DNA of 64,000 nucleotides, from contig JAGSPU010000052.1 of assembly GCA_019321725.1 (NCBI GenBank), forward strand, positions 310,001 to 374,000, written 5' to 3'. This DNA is from Paulownia fortunei (taxonomy: Eukaryota > Streptophyta > Magnoliopsida > Lamiales > Paulowniaceae). The position numbers and the translations under genes were made by a program. Position 1 is the stretch's first letter; every line of letters starts with the position of its first letter. The notes under the pieces are model-generated. The model did no database searches. It was not told the DNA's origin and saw nothing but the letters and a program-made list of their open reading frames with translations. Below are positions 50,120-62,740 of the stretch, piece by piece.

Positions 50120-53100
50120 ATGCTGAGTGTGCTGCGGGTGCACCTGCCGTCTGATATACCGATTGTAGGGTGCGAGTTGACGCCGTATGTGCTTTTGAAG
50201 CGCCTCGATAAGTCTGTTATTAACGATGATGTTACTGAGTTGAACCCCATTGATGGTCATTTCTTAAGATATAAATGGTGAGGATTTCAGAGCATGAAAC
50301 TTAAGTATGATTTTTTGTTTTTTTTTTTCTATTTTGGTGATTGAATGTATTCCTTTTTCTTCAATTTTTTGCTTTCTGCAATTAGTGATGGTAACTGTTT
50401 TGCTCTAGCATGTGCAGCTATGAAGTGAGAGGGTTTGTAAATTGAGTTTTTGATTCCAGTTTTTGTGATGTCCTATTGATTTTCTTTGCGTAGGATGTAA
50501 TTTTTTGTTTAAATAATGGCGGATAATGAGTGGGTTTAGTTTTTGTTTGGGTGCCGTTTATTTTTTTAATATGTGACTTGTGTTTCAATAATGGCTTCGA
50601 GAATGTAACTTAAGTGCAGGCTGGCTGGACTTGTTTACTAATTTCTCCTCATCTCATGTTTTTGTTTTCCCCTTTTCGGTGCAAGTGGCTGGGAGCTAGT
50701 TGTTGGCTTTGCCTTCTATTAACAGTTAGTTGTTGCATTATCGGCTTTCTCTGCTGTTAATATCTTGTGCTTTGTCTTTGGCATGTGGATTTAGCCTTGA
50801 TTTGCCTACTCTGTGACTTGATTCATATGTTACTTTGTGAACATTATGTAATGATTCCTGGAGAAAATATTAGATTATTTTAGTAAATCAGCTGCAACTT
50901 GTGCCATGTAGTTGACAGCTGATTGTTGTAGATTTTTGCTCCTTATTCTCCTTTATAAGTGAATCATTTGAAGTTGTACTTAGCTTCTGTATCAGTGATT
51001 AATGTGAGAGCGGCATAGTTGCTTTAACTACTGCTTGCTAATATTTTCGGGTGCTTTATCTTGATGCATTTGTGTTCTCAAATGAGGACTCATAAAAATT
51101 ATTCCTGTTGTCATTTTTATCTGAAATTTGGAGTTCAGCAATTGCATACATCAATAGTGTGTTGGTTGTAAATATGCTTTTCACTTGCAAATATTTGGTT
51201 TCTTATGCAGGTACCGTATACAAAGTGATAGGAAAGTTACAGTTTGTAGTGTTCACCCAACGGAGCAAGCACATTACAATGCCTTGGGTGCGTTAAGGCC
51301 AAATTACCTGTTGCTAAGAGTTACCATTGTTCTCCTAAGTGTTTTTCTGATGCCTGGCAACATCATCGTGTTCTGCATGAGCGTGCTGCTAGTGCGGTGA
51401 ATGAAAATGGAACTGAGGAGGAAGAAATTTTCGGGCGATTCAATAGTACTGGCAGTACTACATCAGGTATTGTTAACATGAGTACGTCTCAGTCAAATCC
51501 CAGCTTGTCAAATGGCACCACTGCTTTGTATCCTGCTGCAATTACTCAGAGGAATGGTGATGAAACATGGTTTGAAGTCGGACGCTTTAAGACATATACA
51601 CCAACAGCTGATGATATTGGTCATGTCCTTAAATTTGAGTGTGTTGTGGTAGATGCTGAAACAAAATTAACTGTGGGACCTGCCAGTACCTTATTAACCT
51701 CCCGTGTGATTCCAGCCCCATCACCCAGTCCACGACGCTTGATTTCTGTGAGTGGAATGGATGTGCCTGGGCATTTAGATTCTGGAGGGACATTTACTGT
51801 GCTCTCATACAACATTTTGTCTGATGCATATGCTACGAATGAACTATACAGCTATTGCCCCTCTTGGGCTCTTTCTTGGACCTACCGCAGGCAAAACCTT
51901 TTACGAGAAATAGTTGGCTACCGTGCAGACATTGTTTGTCTTCAAGAGGTACACAACCACGTGGAGATTGAAATTATGCTAATCAAAGCTTTAGATGTTA
52001 ATTTTGGATTTAAGTTTTTTCTAATTATGAAGGGTAGAACATAGGAAAAGTTTTGGACTCATGGTAAATGAAATTGTAAAAGGTAAAACTCAACATGTTT
52101 TAGTAGAATGGTTGATGACTTTGGTTAAAAAGGCTGTTTGATCTAGGTTGAGAAAGACCCAGTTTTAATGAAGTTTAACCACTAAAAGAAGCTTTAAATG
52201 TTAAAGGCTTTAATTATCAGTAATGATTTGTTCAAATCTGCTGAGGTTCATATGTTATTTCAGCATTTGGTGCGGAAGGAATCAATGTATTGCATCTCTT
52301 TTGTGGGTCTAGTTGAACTTCTACTTGTATAAGGGAAAAAAATTAGTTTTTGGTAGGCCTTTTTAATAGAAATGTTATATTTTCCCCTCTCAAACATGGA
52401 AACAGCTTCTCATTCAAGTTGCCTGGATTATAGAATGGATTTTTGCACTTTTTAGAGACCATTACAATCTGCGGCATTCATGCTCAAATGTTTTACCTTA
52501 CCTTTTCTTTTTTCTTTTTTTGTCAGGTTCAAAGTGATCATTTGAGGAATTCTTTGCACCTGAGCTGGATAAACATGGCTATCAAGCTCTGTTTAAAAGG
52601 AAAACAGCAGAGGTTGGTCAAAACATCTTTTGAAGCTGGATGAGAATCTCATGCTGTTATTCATGCAGTATCCATTATTCTGCAGGTTTTTGGTGGGAAC
52701 ATCAACACCATTGATGGTTGTGCTACTTTCTTCCGTCGTGATAGGTTTTCACATGTCAAAAAATATGAGGTAACCAAAGTGACTTCATTGCATGTAACAT
52801 TCTCTGAGCTCCTTTGTTATTGTTTTAACCATAGGCATCCTTGAATGTAGGTTGAGTTTAACAAAGCTGCACAATCTCTGACTGATGCTTTGGTTCCCAG
52901 TGCACAGAAGAAAAATGCCTTGAGTCGGTTGGTCAAGGTATTTATAATTTTTTTAGGTTTATGTTGCTTCCCGGAATGTTAACTATATTTTGGTTTGTTA
53001 CTTTCATGTCACTTTTCTAGTTGACATGGTCATTTGATATCTTTTTCATTAATACAGGATAATGTTGCGCTAATTGTAGTTCTAGAAGCCAAGTTCAGCA

Positions 53101-56010
53101 ACCAGGGCATTGATAACCCTGGGAAGCGCCAGCTTGTTTGTGTGGTAAGATTTCACAATAGATCTATGACATTGTGCTTTAAAGTTCCATTGCCAAGCTA
53201 GAAAGATGGGTTGACCAAGAGGTTTCCTGGCCGGTATTGCTCCCTTTTTTGGATAGTTTTTTAATTTATGCTGGACTTCAACCCCTTTGTCATGAGTAGC
53301 TGTGTACCCCAGATTCGCATATTATATAAATTTGGTTGCCTAACACCACAAGAAAAATCACGATTAAAAAACACTAATGCACATGAATATCTATATATGT
53401 ATATAGTATATAAAACTGAAGATGTTATGGTAATAAATGGGCCTTGAACATCTCTAGATTTAAGGATTCTTACAAAATGCTAGTGTTTGGTTGTGCTTTA
53501 TATTTTCTATTGCTTTACTGTGAGGCTGTCGGAGGGTTTATGACACTGCATTAATTCCGAGACCACTTGATTTCAGAAGGCATATTGGTTGGTTTAGGAT
53601 GCCAAATTTGAATTTTACTCCCTAGATTACTAAGTGCATGTTTGGGAGCACTTTTGAAATGAAAGTCCATCTATAAAATGGACTTTTTAATATGAATTTT
53701 TTAAAAAAATGCTTATAAGTATTGTAAGTGCTTGGTACAAATGTACTTTAACGTCCATTTAGTAGAAGTGTAAGAAAAGAAATTCAAAAGCCACAATTTT
53801 GCACTTCTCCAAAATGGACTTTTGGAAAAGTGACTTATTTTAAAAGTTTATTCAAAAATAATTACCAAACACATAATTTTTTTACAAATGGACTTTCATA
53901 TCTAAAAGTCCATTTGAAATGGGTTTCGAAACACCCTGTAAATAGATGAGTGCACTCTGGTAATGAAGGGGTTTTAATTTAGTCTGCTAACATTGAGGTG
54001 GATGAAGCAGGGTTCATGTTAGCAGATGTGAGCAGCTGTACCTTAATCTTCCTATGCAGACATAGGGACACTGTTATAAGAGAGTTGGTGACCATACAGG
54101 CTCAAAGTACGTATAATGTGGAGTGTGAAAGACCAGTTCATGCAAATATCAGGACCAGTGCTTTTATAATGGTCACCGGTCTCACTAATGATTAACGGTT
54201 CAACCGATCGGACCGATCTAATGAAAATTGATTATATTTTTTTTATTATATTATGTAAAATAATAATATAATAGACTAATTGTTATGTAATACATTTTAA
54301 ATATAAAAAAAATAAATAACTACCTAAAAAAACATCTAATAAAACACAAAATCCAAATAATCATATAAATATAAACATATCAAATTTAATTTTTTAAAAA
54401 ATTAAAAAAATTTAAACTGGTCAAACCTGAAATCCGATTTTATACCTTTAATCGGACCGGATCGACTTCTGGTTCGCTGTTGAATCGGTTAAACTAGCCG
54501 GTCTGATCTGGTTTTCAAAACAATGCTTAGGACAGCGAAGTTGCTCCATGTTACAATTCTGGGTCATACTTTTTGCTGAGTATCAAATGATTCATTCTTT
54601 TGATGATTATTAAAATCAAATAAATAAAGATTATTAATCCCTTCCCCACCCGTAACGATTGGCTTATTAAAGTATTGGTTGCACTGGCATTTGGAAAAAA
54701 AACTTGTGACAGAAGATCTTTACTCATTAGTCACATAGTTCTTTTTATTTTCCTGCTAAAATGAGCAGCTTTAACTTTTTAGTTGTCTTGCATTATGTGT
54801 TGATGCTGTGTTGAAGTGTAGTCTTATTTTTTCTACTAATTTTGTTACTTTGCAATGCATAACATACTTTTTTGAAGTCTTGTTTTTGTTTAGTTTCTTC
54901 ACTGGACTTTTAAAATGGGATGGTTACTTGGTTGAATGTCTCATGATCAGTATGTCTTATGTTTCTGAACACAGGCAAACACACATGTAAATGTGCATCA
55001 AGAGTTGAAGGATGTGAAGCTTTGGCAGGTTTATGTCTGAAGCCATCTTCTCTCTAACTTGTATGCTTTCTTTGAAGTTCACTTGTTGAAATTGCTTTTT
55101 TGTCTTCATCCTTATCAGGTCCACACACTGTTGAAAGGCCTGGAAAAGATTGCTGCAAGTGCGGATATCCCAATGTTGGTGTGTGGGGATTTCAATTCCG
55201 TTCCTGGAAGGTGCTTTGGCTTTTCTCTTTCAATATTATGGTTGTGTGGTTTCAAATTGTGCACAGCTAAACTAGCTTAATTCACCAGATGGTAATTTTT
55301 TATTTACTTTTCTGTTTTAAATTACAGTGCTCCTCATGCCCTCCTTGCTATGGGGAAAGTTGATCCGCTTCATCCAGATTTAGCTGTAGACCCACTCGGA
55401 ATTCTTCGCCCCACTGCCAAATTAACACATCAGCTTCCATTGGTATAACCTAAATTAATCTCTTTTGAATGTCTAGCATTTGTTGGCTAAAATTTGTGGT
55501 TACGATAAGGTTAATTTTTATCGTTTGTGACAATTTACTTCCCAGGTTAGTGCTTACTCATCCTTTGCAAGAACTGGGGTTGGTCTTGGTCTAGAGCAGA
55601 GAAGGAAAATGGATCCTGCTACAAATGAACCCCTTTTTACGAACTGCACTAGAGATTTTATTGGTACTCATGATTACATATTCTATTCAGGTACATTCTC
55701 AATAATTTTTTGTTCAGCTGCTTTCTATCTTGTAATCTTTATATTTGCTTCAGTAATCAGTATTTCTCTCTATCGGCTCATGTCTGGATAGATATCTGAT
55801 CTGATTTCACGTAATGCGGATTTTATGAATTTGATTAAGAGCATAATTTGCTTTCTCCTTGTAGCCGACTCCTTAACTGTGGAATCTTTGTTGGAGCTTT
55901 TGGATGAGGATAGCCTGCGAAAAGATACTGCTCTTCCTTCTCCTGAATGGTCATCAGATCATATAGCACTATTAGCTGAATTTCGCTGCAAACCTAGGAC
56001 TAGACGTTAA
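50120..56010 (+). CDS. CCR4: CCR4 deadenylase (carbon catabolite repressor protein 4 homologue 1/2)
   Basis: Eleven exons: 50120-50277, 51211-51948, 52527-52612, 52686-52769, 52851-52937, 53058-53144, 54975-55028, 55119-55210, 55328-55442, 55546-55690, 55865-56010; 597 residues, close to Arabidopsis CCR4a/b (about 600). The N-terminus (MLSVLRVHLPSDIPIVGCEL) is followed by a Cys/His-rich MYND-like zinc segment. Then comes an exonuclease-endonuclease-phosphatase domain with the expected catalytic residues: Asn254 (SYNILSD), Glu299 (CLQE), Asp456 and Asn458 (CGDFNS), Asp544 (GTHDY), Asp581-His582 (SSDH). It is the poly(A)-removing nuclease of the CCR4-NOT complex, acting in the cytoplasm and P-bodies. 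Two single-base losses break the frame: 51270-51271 (GCA(A)CATTA, in the zinc segment) and 52541-52543 (CATTT(T)GAG). Adding one base at each restores conserved sequence and all exon phases. The 1.8-kb intron 6 carries two MITE-like insertions. Confidence 0.95.
53632..53940. mobile_element. MITE-like insertion in CCR4 intron 6
   Basis: The left side reads GTGCATGTTTGGGAGCAC and the right side, reverse-complemented, AGGGTGTTTCGAAACCC. The inner parts share multiple copies of AAATGGACTTT and its inverse (AAAGTCCATTT), so the ~300-bp block can fold on itself. No coding capacity is visible. The superfamily is uncertain; TGTTTGG-type ends are common in plant hAT and PIF MITEs. Confidence 0.55.
54157..54527. 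mobile_element. Second MITE-like insertion in CCR4 intron 6
   Basis: The left end AGTGCTTTTATAATGGTCAC is followed by ACCGGTCTCAC and ACGGTTCAACCGATCGGACC. The right end reverse-complemented starts AGCATTGTTTTGAAAACCAG, then GACCGGCTAGTTTAACCGATT. The inverted arms are about 70 bp with a very AT-rich core. Possible imperfect flanks are CAGGACC and TAGGACA. Sequences of this kind (ending in TTTTCAAAACAATGCT) are dispersed in many dicot genomes. Confidence 0.6.
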
Positions 56011-58600
56011 CAATAGGTATGTTGTTTTCTTTGTGCTGTTGTACATTTTCCAGTAGATTCTCAACTAGCTGACATTCCTCATTCTCTCAGATTTTGTTAT
56101 GCACAATCAACTAAATGTTGTGAAAGGGTTGATTTCTGGAGCTAATTTCTGATGGTTCTGTAGTGTGTTTATTGTGTATACTTAGTAATTAGGAACTGCA
56201 ATTTTATTAGGAGGGTGATTGACCCCAATAATGAAGAGGCACTTCTTTTATTTCTAGGACATTATGATGAACAAAACATAGTCTCTTTTTTATCAGTAAA
56301 TTGCCAACAGTCCTTAGAAGAATTTCCGGATTCCTGTGAACAATGGGAGGCCTGTAGTTGATTTATGAACTCCTCTGATTGTTTGGTTTTTCCAGATAGT
56401 GAAATATTCAGTAAAAAAAAAGAAAAAGAAAAACTAATTTGTCCTCTTCCAAAGTATTGATGAAATTGTTTTGGTTACCGCAACAATATTAATCATCTAC
56501 AAATTTTAATACCTGAAAATTTGATTTGGGAAATTTTTGATTGGTTTCTAGCTATTGATTTTCCAAATCACTGTGCTAGACAAACTGACACATGGGCTAT
56601 TATGGGGATTTCTCTTTTGTTGCAAGTCACTGGTCAAAGTGCTCTTATCAACCTTTTGGTTATTCTCTCAGTACACAGTATGGAACATAAGTTTAATTTG
56701 CCATTTCTGCAAGATTTTTCAATCAAGAATCATGTCCTGCACTCCTGATTTTCCCGTATTTTAGGTTTTGTGCCTCAACTTTAAGTTTAGGGTTTAACAG
56801 GCGTCGGTTCTGTTGCAATAGTGCTGTGCCTAATGCTTAGAACCGATCACCTCATCTCCCTGTGTCCTTTCTCCTGCTTGCTTCATCCCCCGCTCTCCCC
56901 CGTGCCTCACTTTATTAGTAGTAGTGTTATGCTTGCAATTCCCAAATGATTACCATTTCCAGAATTGGCATACAAGATGCTATAATAATGAGAATCGGGA
57001 GCAACTGTCCCCTACTGTTTTTGGTTTGCCTGTAGCTTGCATCCTCAAGACTTCTCTAATCATGTTATGGGTTATATCAGTAATTTCATGTCTTGGGAAA
57101 TTTACGTCTCAATCTAATGATTGGATATGTAATGACTTTACATTATTTTGTTTCGTGCAGGTCTGTCCCAAAGAAGAATTTCAAAAATGGTAACTGGACT
57201 ATTAAAGAACAAAGAAAAGTGATTGTAATGATAGATCATTCTACCTGTTCATTTTCTAGGTGTACCCCCCCTGTGGGATCCTTTGTATCATGCCACCTTT
57301 GTCTCATAGAAAAAATTATGATAATGCATTGGTTATTTTCCTCCATTCTACTCACTTGAAATAGATATATAGGTAGAGTAACATCTGCTGTGCTATGTGA
57401 TCTGGTTGTAATTCCTTCTAATTGCTTGGAAGTATGTTCAGAAAGAAACTGGGAAGTGTTCTCCCCTTTTGATGGCACCTAGTGACAATTAAGGGCGCAC
57501 AGGCCACAGAGAGGCTTGGCAGTTTTTCCGAATATTATGACCTAAACCTACACTGTTACTGTTTCTGAGTTTTCGATTAACACACGTGTGACCCAGTTAT
57601 CAACTTATCATGTAAACCACTGTGGTTCGCGTGGGCCGGGGCGCTCGCAATTGTTTGGAGCATCTCTTTATTGAGTACCCCCCCCCCACCCCCCCCATCC
57701 CGCCGAAGTGATACAAAATATTGTCATTGTCAACTATCTTAGGCACTTATTTTGATTCAAGTGTCGCCTCATTAGAAAAGAAATATGGATTAGATTACCG
57801 TCTTTTCAAATTTAATCTACTATTTAATGATGTGTAATTTTATTCTTATTTTTTAAACTGTGCTCGTTACATCATACGAATATGGTTTATATATTTGTAT
57901 TTTCGAAAGTGCAATCCTCTCATTTATGTATTTCAGAATGTATGTTCTCGCCGGTGAGAACAGAAATTTTGAAAATTTGACATTAAATTGAATTGAAGAA
58001 TTACGTACCATTTTTAGCCGATAGCACACCCACAAAAATTTATAAAAGTAAAAATAAAAATAAAAAATAAAAAATAAACAAGATGGAGAGGCAAAAGATT
58101 AGGTTGTGAAAAAATTTCGGTTTTAAATCAACCTTCCATGAGTATCATCTTCTACTAATAATCATTCTCTGCAAATCATAGTGCTCTCTCAATATTCAAA
58201 CCTAAGGTTTTCTTAGATTCACAAGCTATTATATGGTTAAATATTTAGTATTTTATATTTTGGGTAGAGCTGCAAGCTATTATAATTGCCATTAGAATGG
58301 GTTTGTTACATGTCAATTTGAGATAGCTTCCAGGACTCTCATCCTAATTGTAGTATTTTACTCATGGTAACTTCATTTCTAGAGACCAGTACATAATCAC
58401 TCCAAAATTTATTTAACACCAATCCATTCATAACTTAGCCACAAACTATTAACTTGTCCAAGTTATCCTTGAAAAAAATCAAAACCAGTTCTCCCAGACA
58501 ATTTGCAAAAACCTAGCAACTTCCCTAACCCCTAATTCAAGAAAACAAATATTTTTCAAACATACATTATATATATACACACACATACACACACACACAC
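56011..58600. other. 3' UTR and flank of CCR4, then intergenic DNA
   Basis: The first few hundred bases after the CCR4 stop are probably 3' UTR. A strong acceptor (TTTTGTTTCGTGCAG at about 57146-57160) could mark a spliced 3' UTR exon. A C run lies at 57677-57698. An AC run lies at about 58576-58604, just before the LTPG gene. No other gene is supported. Confidence 0.4.
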
Positions 58601-58646
58601 ACACGCACGGACAAGATCCAATCTATAAAATTTGTTCAGTTTAGGC

Positions 58647-59544
58647 ATGGACAGCAAAAGTTGATCTCATTCTTGATAATTCTAATGATGGTTTGTGGTG
58701 TGAGCTCAGATTTCGCACAAGACAAAAAAGAGTGCCAAGACCAATTAGTCAGTCTATCACCATGTCTCACCTTTGTCAGTGGAGATGCTAAAGCTCCCAC
58801 TCCAACTTGCTGCACTGAGCTGAAAAAAGATGTAACCAAATCCAAACTTTGTCTCTGCATCCTTGTTAAAGACCGGAACGAGCCCGGCGTCGGCTTTAAA
58901 CTCAATGCAACGCTTGCTTTGGGTCTCATTCCCATCTGCCGCATCCACTCAAATGCTACTGATTGCCCGGTATGCAGTCTTTGTTCACAACTTAGTTTTC
59001 TGTTCTACTATCTTTCTTTTGTAATACTATTGTTCAGTGAGATTAAGAAAACATGGTTGAATAACAACTCTGTCTCATTGCATAGAACTTTGAAGCAGCA
59101 ATATTTGTACCTATTCCTGTCTGTATCATTCTTGTTTCGCATTATACTCAATTTCTTCTTGCTGTGGCCTGTGAGTAGAACTCCTACACCTATCTCCTAA
59201 CTCGCCTGAGGCTCAGGTTTTCGAGCAATTTGATAACACCTCAGGAGTTGGCAGTAGTACAAGTGCTGGAGGTAGCTCTATTTCCTTCTGTTTCTTAATT
59301 CTCTTGAACATTGACTTTCTGCACTTTAAACTATACCTGCACACCTCTATTTATTCTCCTGCTGTATCACAATTCACAGTCTCTTCATCGCTCTTTCTCA
59401 TACTTACCAGTTTCAGTTTTGTCAATGGTTACAGAGATTATACCAAGTTCAAGCACCAAGTTGAGTGTAAAAGGACTTGGACAAGCAGCCATTAATGGAG
59501 TCTTGATTTGGATTCTGCTATCTGTTTCCATCAGCCGCATTTAG
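58647..59544 (+). CDS. GPI-anchored non-specific lipid-transfer protein (YLS3/LTPG-like)
   Basis: Three exons, 58647-58969, 59179-59271 and 59435-59544; about 175 residues. After a signal peptide (LISFLIILMMVCGVSS) comes the eight-cysteine motif of the 2S-albumin/LTP fold: KEC, SPC, TCC, LCLC, PIC, TDC. The segment FKLNATLALGLIP and the order of blocks match Arabidopsis YLS3 and related LTPGs. A Ser/Thr-rich linker follows, and the C-terminus (AAINGVLIWILLSVSIS) is a GPI-attachment tail, placing the protein at the outer plasma membrane or wall, where LTPGs bind and export cuticle or suberin lipids. Two positions need one added base: AAAAG/TTGATC at 58660, right after the only suitable ATG, and the start of exon 2 at 59178-59179, where GELLHLSP-like sequence is out of phase. 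Both may be consensus errors. The first could instead mean a start at a downstream ATG, with a poor signal peptide. Confidence 0.85.
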
Positions 59545-60206
59545 GAAAAGACTCAAAGCTACTATATTGCACACTTGTTTGATTCAATAGACCTCTAATG
59601 TTGTAAGCAAAAATAAGGATAGTATGGTATGATGTACGCCAGGAATAATAAGTATTCTTAAACGCCATTGCGTTTTTACAAGTTACAATCATTGAAAGGT
59701 AAAAAGTCTGGGACTTTATGATCTCACCAGATACAAAAATGCAGATGGCTAGCAATGCTAGAAAAACAAGGAAAGAGGAAGGCAAAGAAAATCCAAGGGG
59801 CCACTGAAGCTAATGAGATTTGTGTTGATGGATTGCACTGTAACAGAAGCGATATTAAGAGCTTTTCCCCCCTGGTTTTTCCTCGACGAATTATCATTGA
59901 AAAAAATAGATTCAAATGAAGGACTCTCACTTGGCCAAACATGTTAAATAGTAAAACAAAACGAGGTTACATATTGGATCCACTATCATATATAAAAATC
60001 TAAGCTTCCAAAAATTTGGTTGCTGAACTTTGTTACACCACCATTTGGATGGTAAGTATACCAACAGACTCATCTATAGAGCAGTATTATATTATACCAC
60101 TGCTGAAACAACAACTGCAAGGATGCCTGTGTTGCATAGGCTTCTTTCAAGAACATGACATAATATTACATACAACTGAGGGCTGCTGGTATTGCATTAG
60201 TGAACT

Positions 60207-62740
60207 TTATGCATGAGAATCAGGGCCAGCTGGTTTAGAGTTTAGAAGTGGCTGCAAAGCCTTCACTACAATAGTCATGTTTGGCCGGAAGTCTGCTTCG
60301 TATTGCACACAAAGTGCTGCAACGGCAGCCATCTGAGAAACAAAAAGGCAAAGAAAAAAGAGTCAAAATGTTAAATATGTTTCTTGCAATGATGAATATA
60401 CTATAAATATGTTTCTTGCAATGATGAATATACTAGCTGGATGTGTAAATGAAGTTATGCAACAACGAGAAGTTATCTTTATCTTGAACCAAGTAGACAC
60501 TAATAAAATAACATTGAATCATATCACATTGATATCAGACAGCAGGAGAAAAAGACATCAGCATTAGAGGACGTCATTATGAATAACATGTCTCACTGTA
60601 AGAGTTGAGACATGAGTTCAAATTGCTTAACAATCTCGAACACCATAGCTAAACTATCAATACCATGCCCATGTAGAAAATAAGAATTTGATATTAACCA
60701 GGAAGAGCAAGATGGTATATTGCTGAGTACACCAAATTTTAAGTTATGCAAAGAAAAAAAAAAAAATGGATAAAAGTGATTATTAAGGAGGACAAAGGTT
60801 TAGACCTTCGCAATAGCCTTTGGTGGATAATCGTCGTTTAGCTTGGGATCCACACATTGCTTCACTTTATCTTCACTCAATCTTGGAGTTGCCTGAGAAA
60901 ATTGAAATTGCACTATATTAAGAGGGAACCAGGCACAGATGAACTGCTATCCAGTAGAAACAAACAATTTAATAACCAAGAGAACATACCCAGGTGACAA
61001 GACTCTGTTGCCCTTTGGGCATGGTGTGGTCTACTGGCTTTCTCCCTGTCAGAAGTTCTAAAAGAACGACTCCAAAGCTGTAAACATCACTTTTCTGAGT
61101 TATCTGCCCCGTCATGGCGTACCTGAAGCATGACATTATTGTTAGCTCTTAAAGTAAATCAACCTTCTAACAGTGAAATTTAAAGACTTGAGATGGCCCA
61201 CTGTCAGTAGATTCGGTTCAATCAAATCCTAACACAGAAAAGCACCAATTTTTTTGTTTCTATGGAAATTTTGATGATACATGTCTACTATCTACCAGAA
61301 GCTTTGTGTAAATCTAAATATCAAGGGAATATCAACTCACTCTGGAGCATGGTAGCCAAATGTTCCAAGGACTCTGGTTGAATGCAGCCGAGCTGCCGTA
61401 TCCGAAGACTGGTTTGTCAAGCTGAAATCGGCAATTTTGGCCAGGAAATCATCAAACAGCAGCACGTTGCTGGATCTGACATCGCGGTGAACTATGGAAG
61501 GCTGACATTTTTCTTGCAGATATTCAAGGCCTTTTGCCGCGCCATAAGCAATCTTCACTCTTTGATTCCAGGTAAGAACAGGACCAGGTTCTGCCCCTTG
61601 CCCCCTTTCCTACCTGCAAAACAATAGACAATAATCACTTTCTCTTCTCCAGAATAAGAATCTATTATTTCAATACGGCAACTTTTACATACCATGCAAG
61701 ACATCATGTAAAGAACCCATTGTGGCACACTCGTAGGCCAAAATTCGGTTGTTTGCTTCCAGGCAGTATCCAAGCAACCCCACGAAATGCTCATTCTTAA
61801 GCCTTGAAACCATGGATAACTGTACAGACCTCATCTTTTAGGCGAAAACCATTCTTATCATATCAAATTGTCCACCTGAGAAAGTAAAACAAAGACTTGA
61901 AATACTTCACCTGGGCTGCAAAATCAGTGTCTGGCTCAGGTGACGAACTGGTATCTAGCTTTTTGATTGCTGCTGGTTGGCCATCGCTCAACTTTGCATA
62001 AAACACACGACCGTAAGAGCCCTCTCCAATCAGAGCTTTTGTTCCAAAATTACCTGTCCGTCTATTTAGCTCATCCAATGACAGTGCTGGTATCTCAATA
62101 GGCAAAACTTTCTGGGGTGGTCCACTTCTTACAGCAGAAGTCCTTGGCTCTCCTCTTTCAGTGCCTAGAATTTTGAAAACCAATACATAGTTTCAGGTGT
62201 TGCAAGATAAACATCTTACCAAAGAAGGTAGTATTATTCAAACTGAAGAACTAACTTTATTACTTACATATATTATCAACATTATAATTAGTGAAGGCAA
62301 AAGATCGAACACTCAGCAATATAGAAAGACAGTGAGTTATTATCAATAGGTAAAACTAAGAATTGATAATCAGATTCATCGATTTCACACAATGACAGCT
62401 AGGTAGCTGGTTAAAATGACTATGAATATTCCTTTTGACAACACCGTATCAATGAAAAAGGAGAAATAGTTAAGAGAAAGCATAAACATAACATCAAGGA
62501 TTAACACAACCAAAAGAGCTCAGATATCAACAAAAATTAAAGTTCTTGATCAATTTTTTTTCAGTTTTCCTTTCTACTTTACAAAACATTGATCAATTAC
62601 CACCATGGAGAAATGACAACAAATAGCATACCTCCACCGGTGCCACCAGCATATGGATAACCAGCCTTAGGCGGGGCAGTATAATGGTTGGCAGGAGGAC
62701 CACTATGAGGTTCCTCTTCGGCACCTCCACAACACAACAT
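60207..62740 (-). CDS. PTI1: PTI1-like serine/threonine protein kinase
   Basis: Seven exons: 62740-62632, 62164-61911, 61819-61693, 61613-61341, 61122-60990, 60892-60806, 60332-60207; 369 residues. The N-terminus MLCCGG is a likely palmitoylation site and typical of the family. Kinase motifs are the glycine loop GEGSYG (83-88), Lys104 in AAIKK, HRD at 206-208, DFS in place of DFG at 226-228, and [15 protein letters not shown] in the activation segment. It ends in [18 protein letters not shown]1 of tomato is phosphorylated by Pto; Arabidopsis PTI1-like kinases bind OXI1, an AGC kinase in oxidative-burst signalling. The role here is inferred. One base is missing in the C run at 61594-61597 (expected KGAEPGPVL), which would otherwise truncate the protein before HRD. 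It converges with the LTPG gene (660 bases between stops). Confidence 0.95.

Noticed and set aside
49492..50260. Two minus-strand ORFs of 118 and 130 codons
   Set aside because: They are antisense to the CCR4 leader and first exon; the second mirrors conserved coding sequence.
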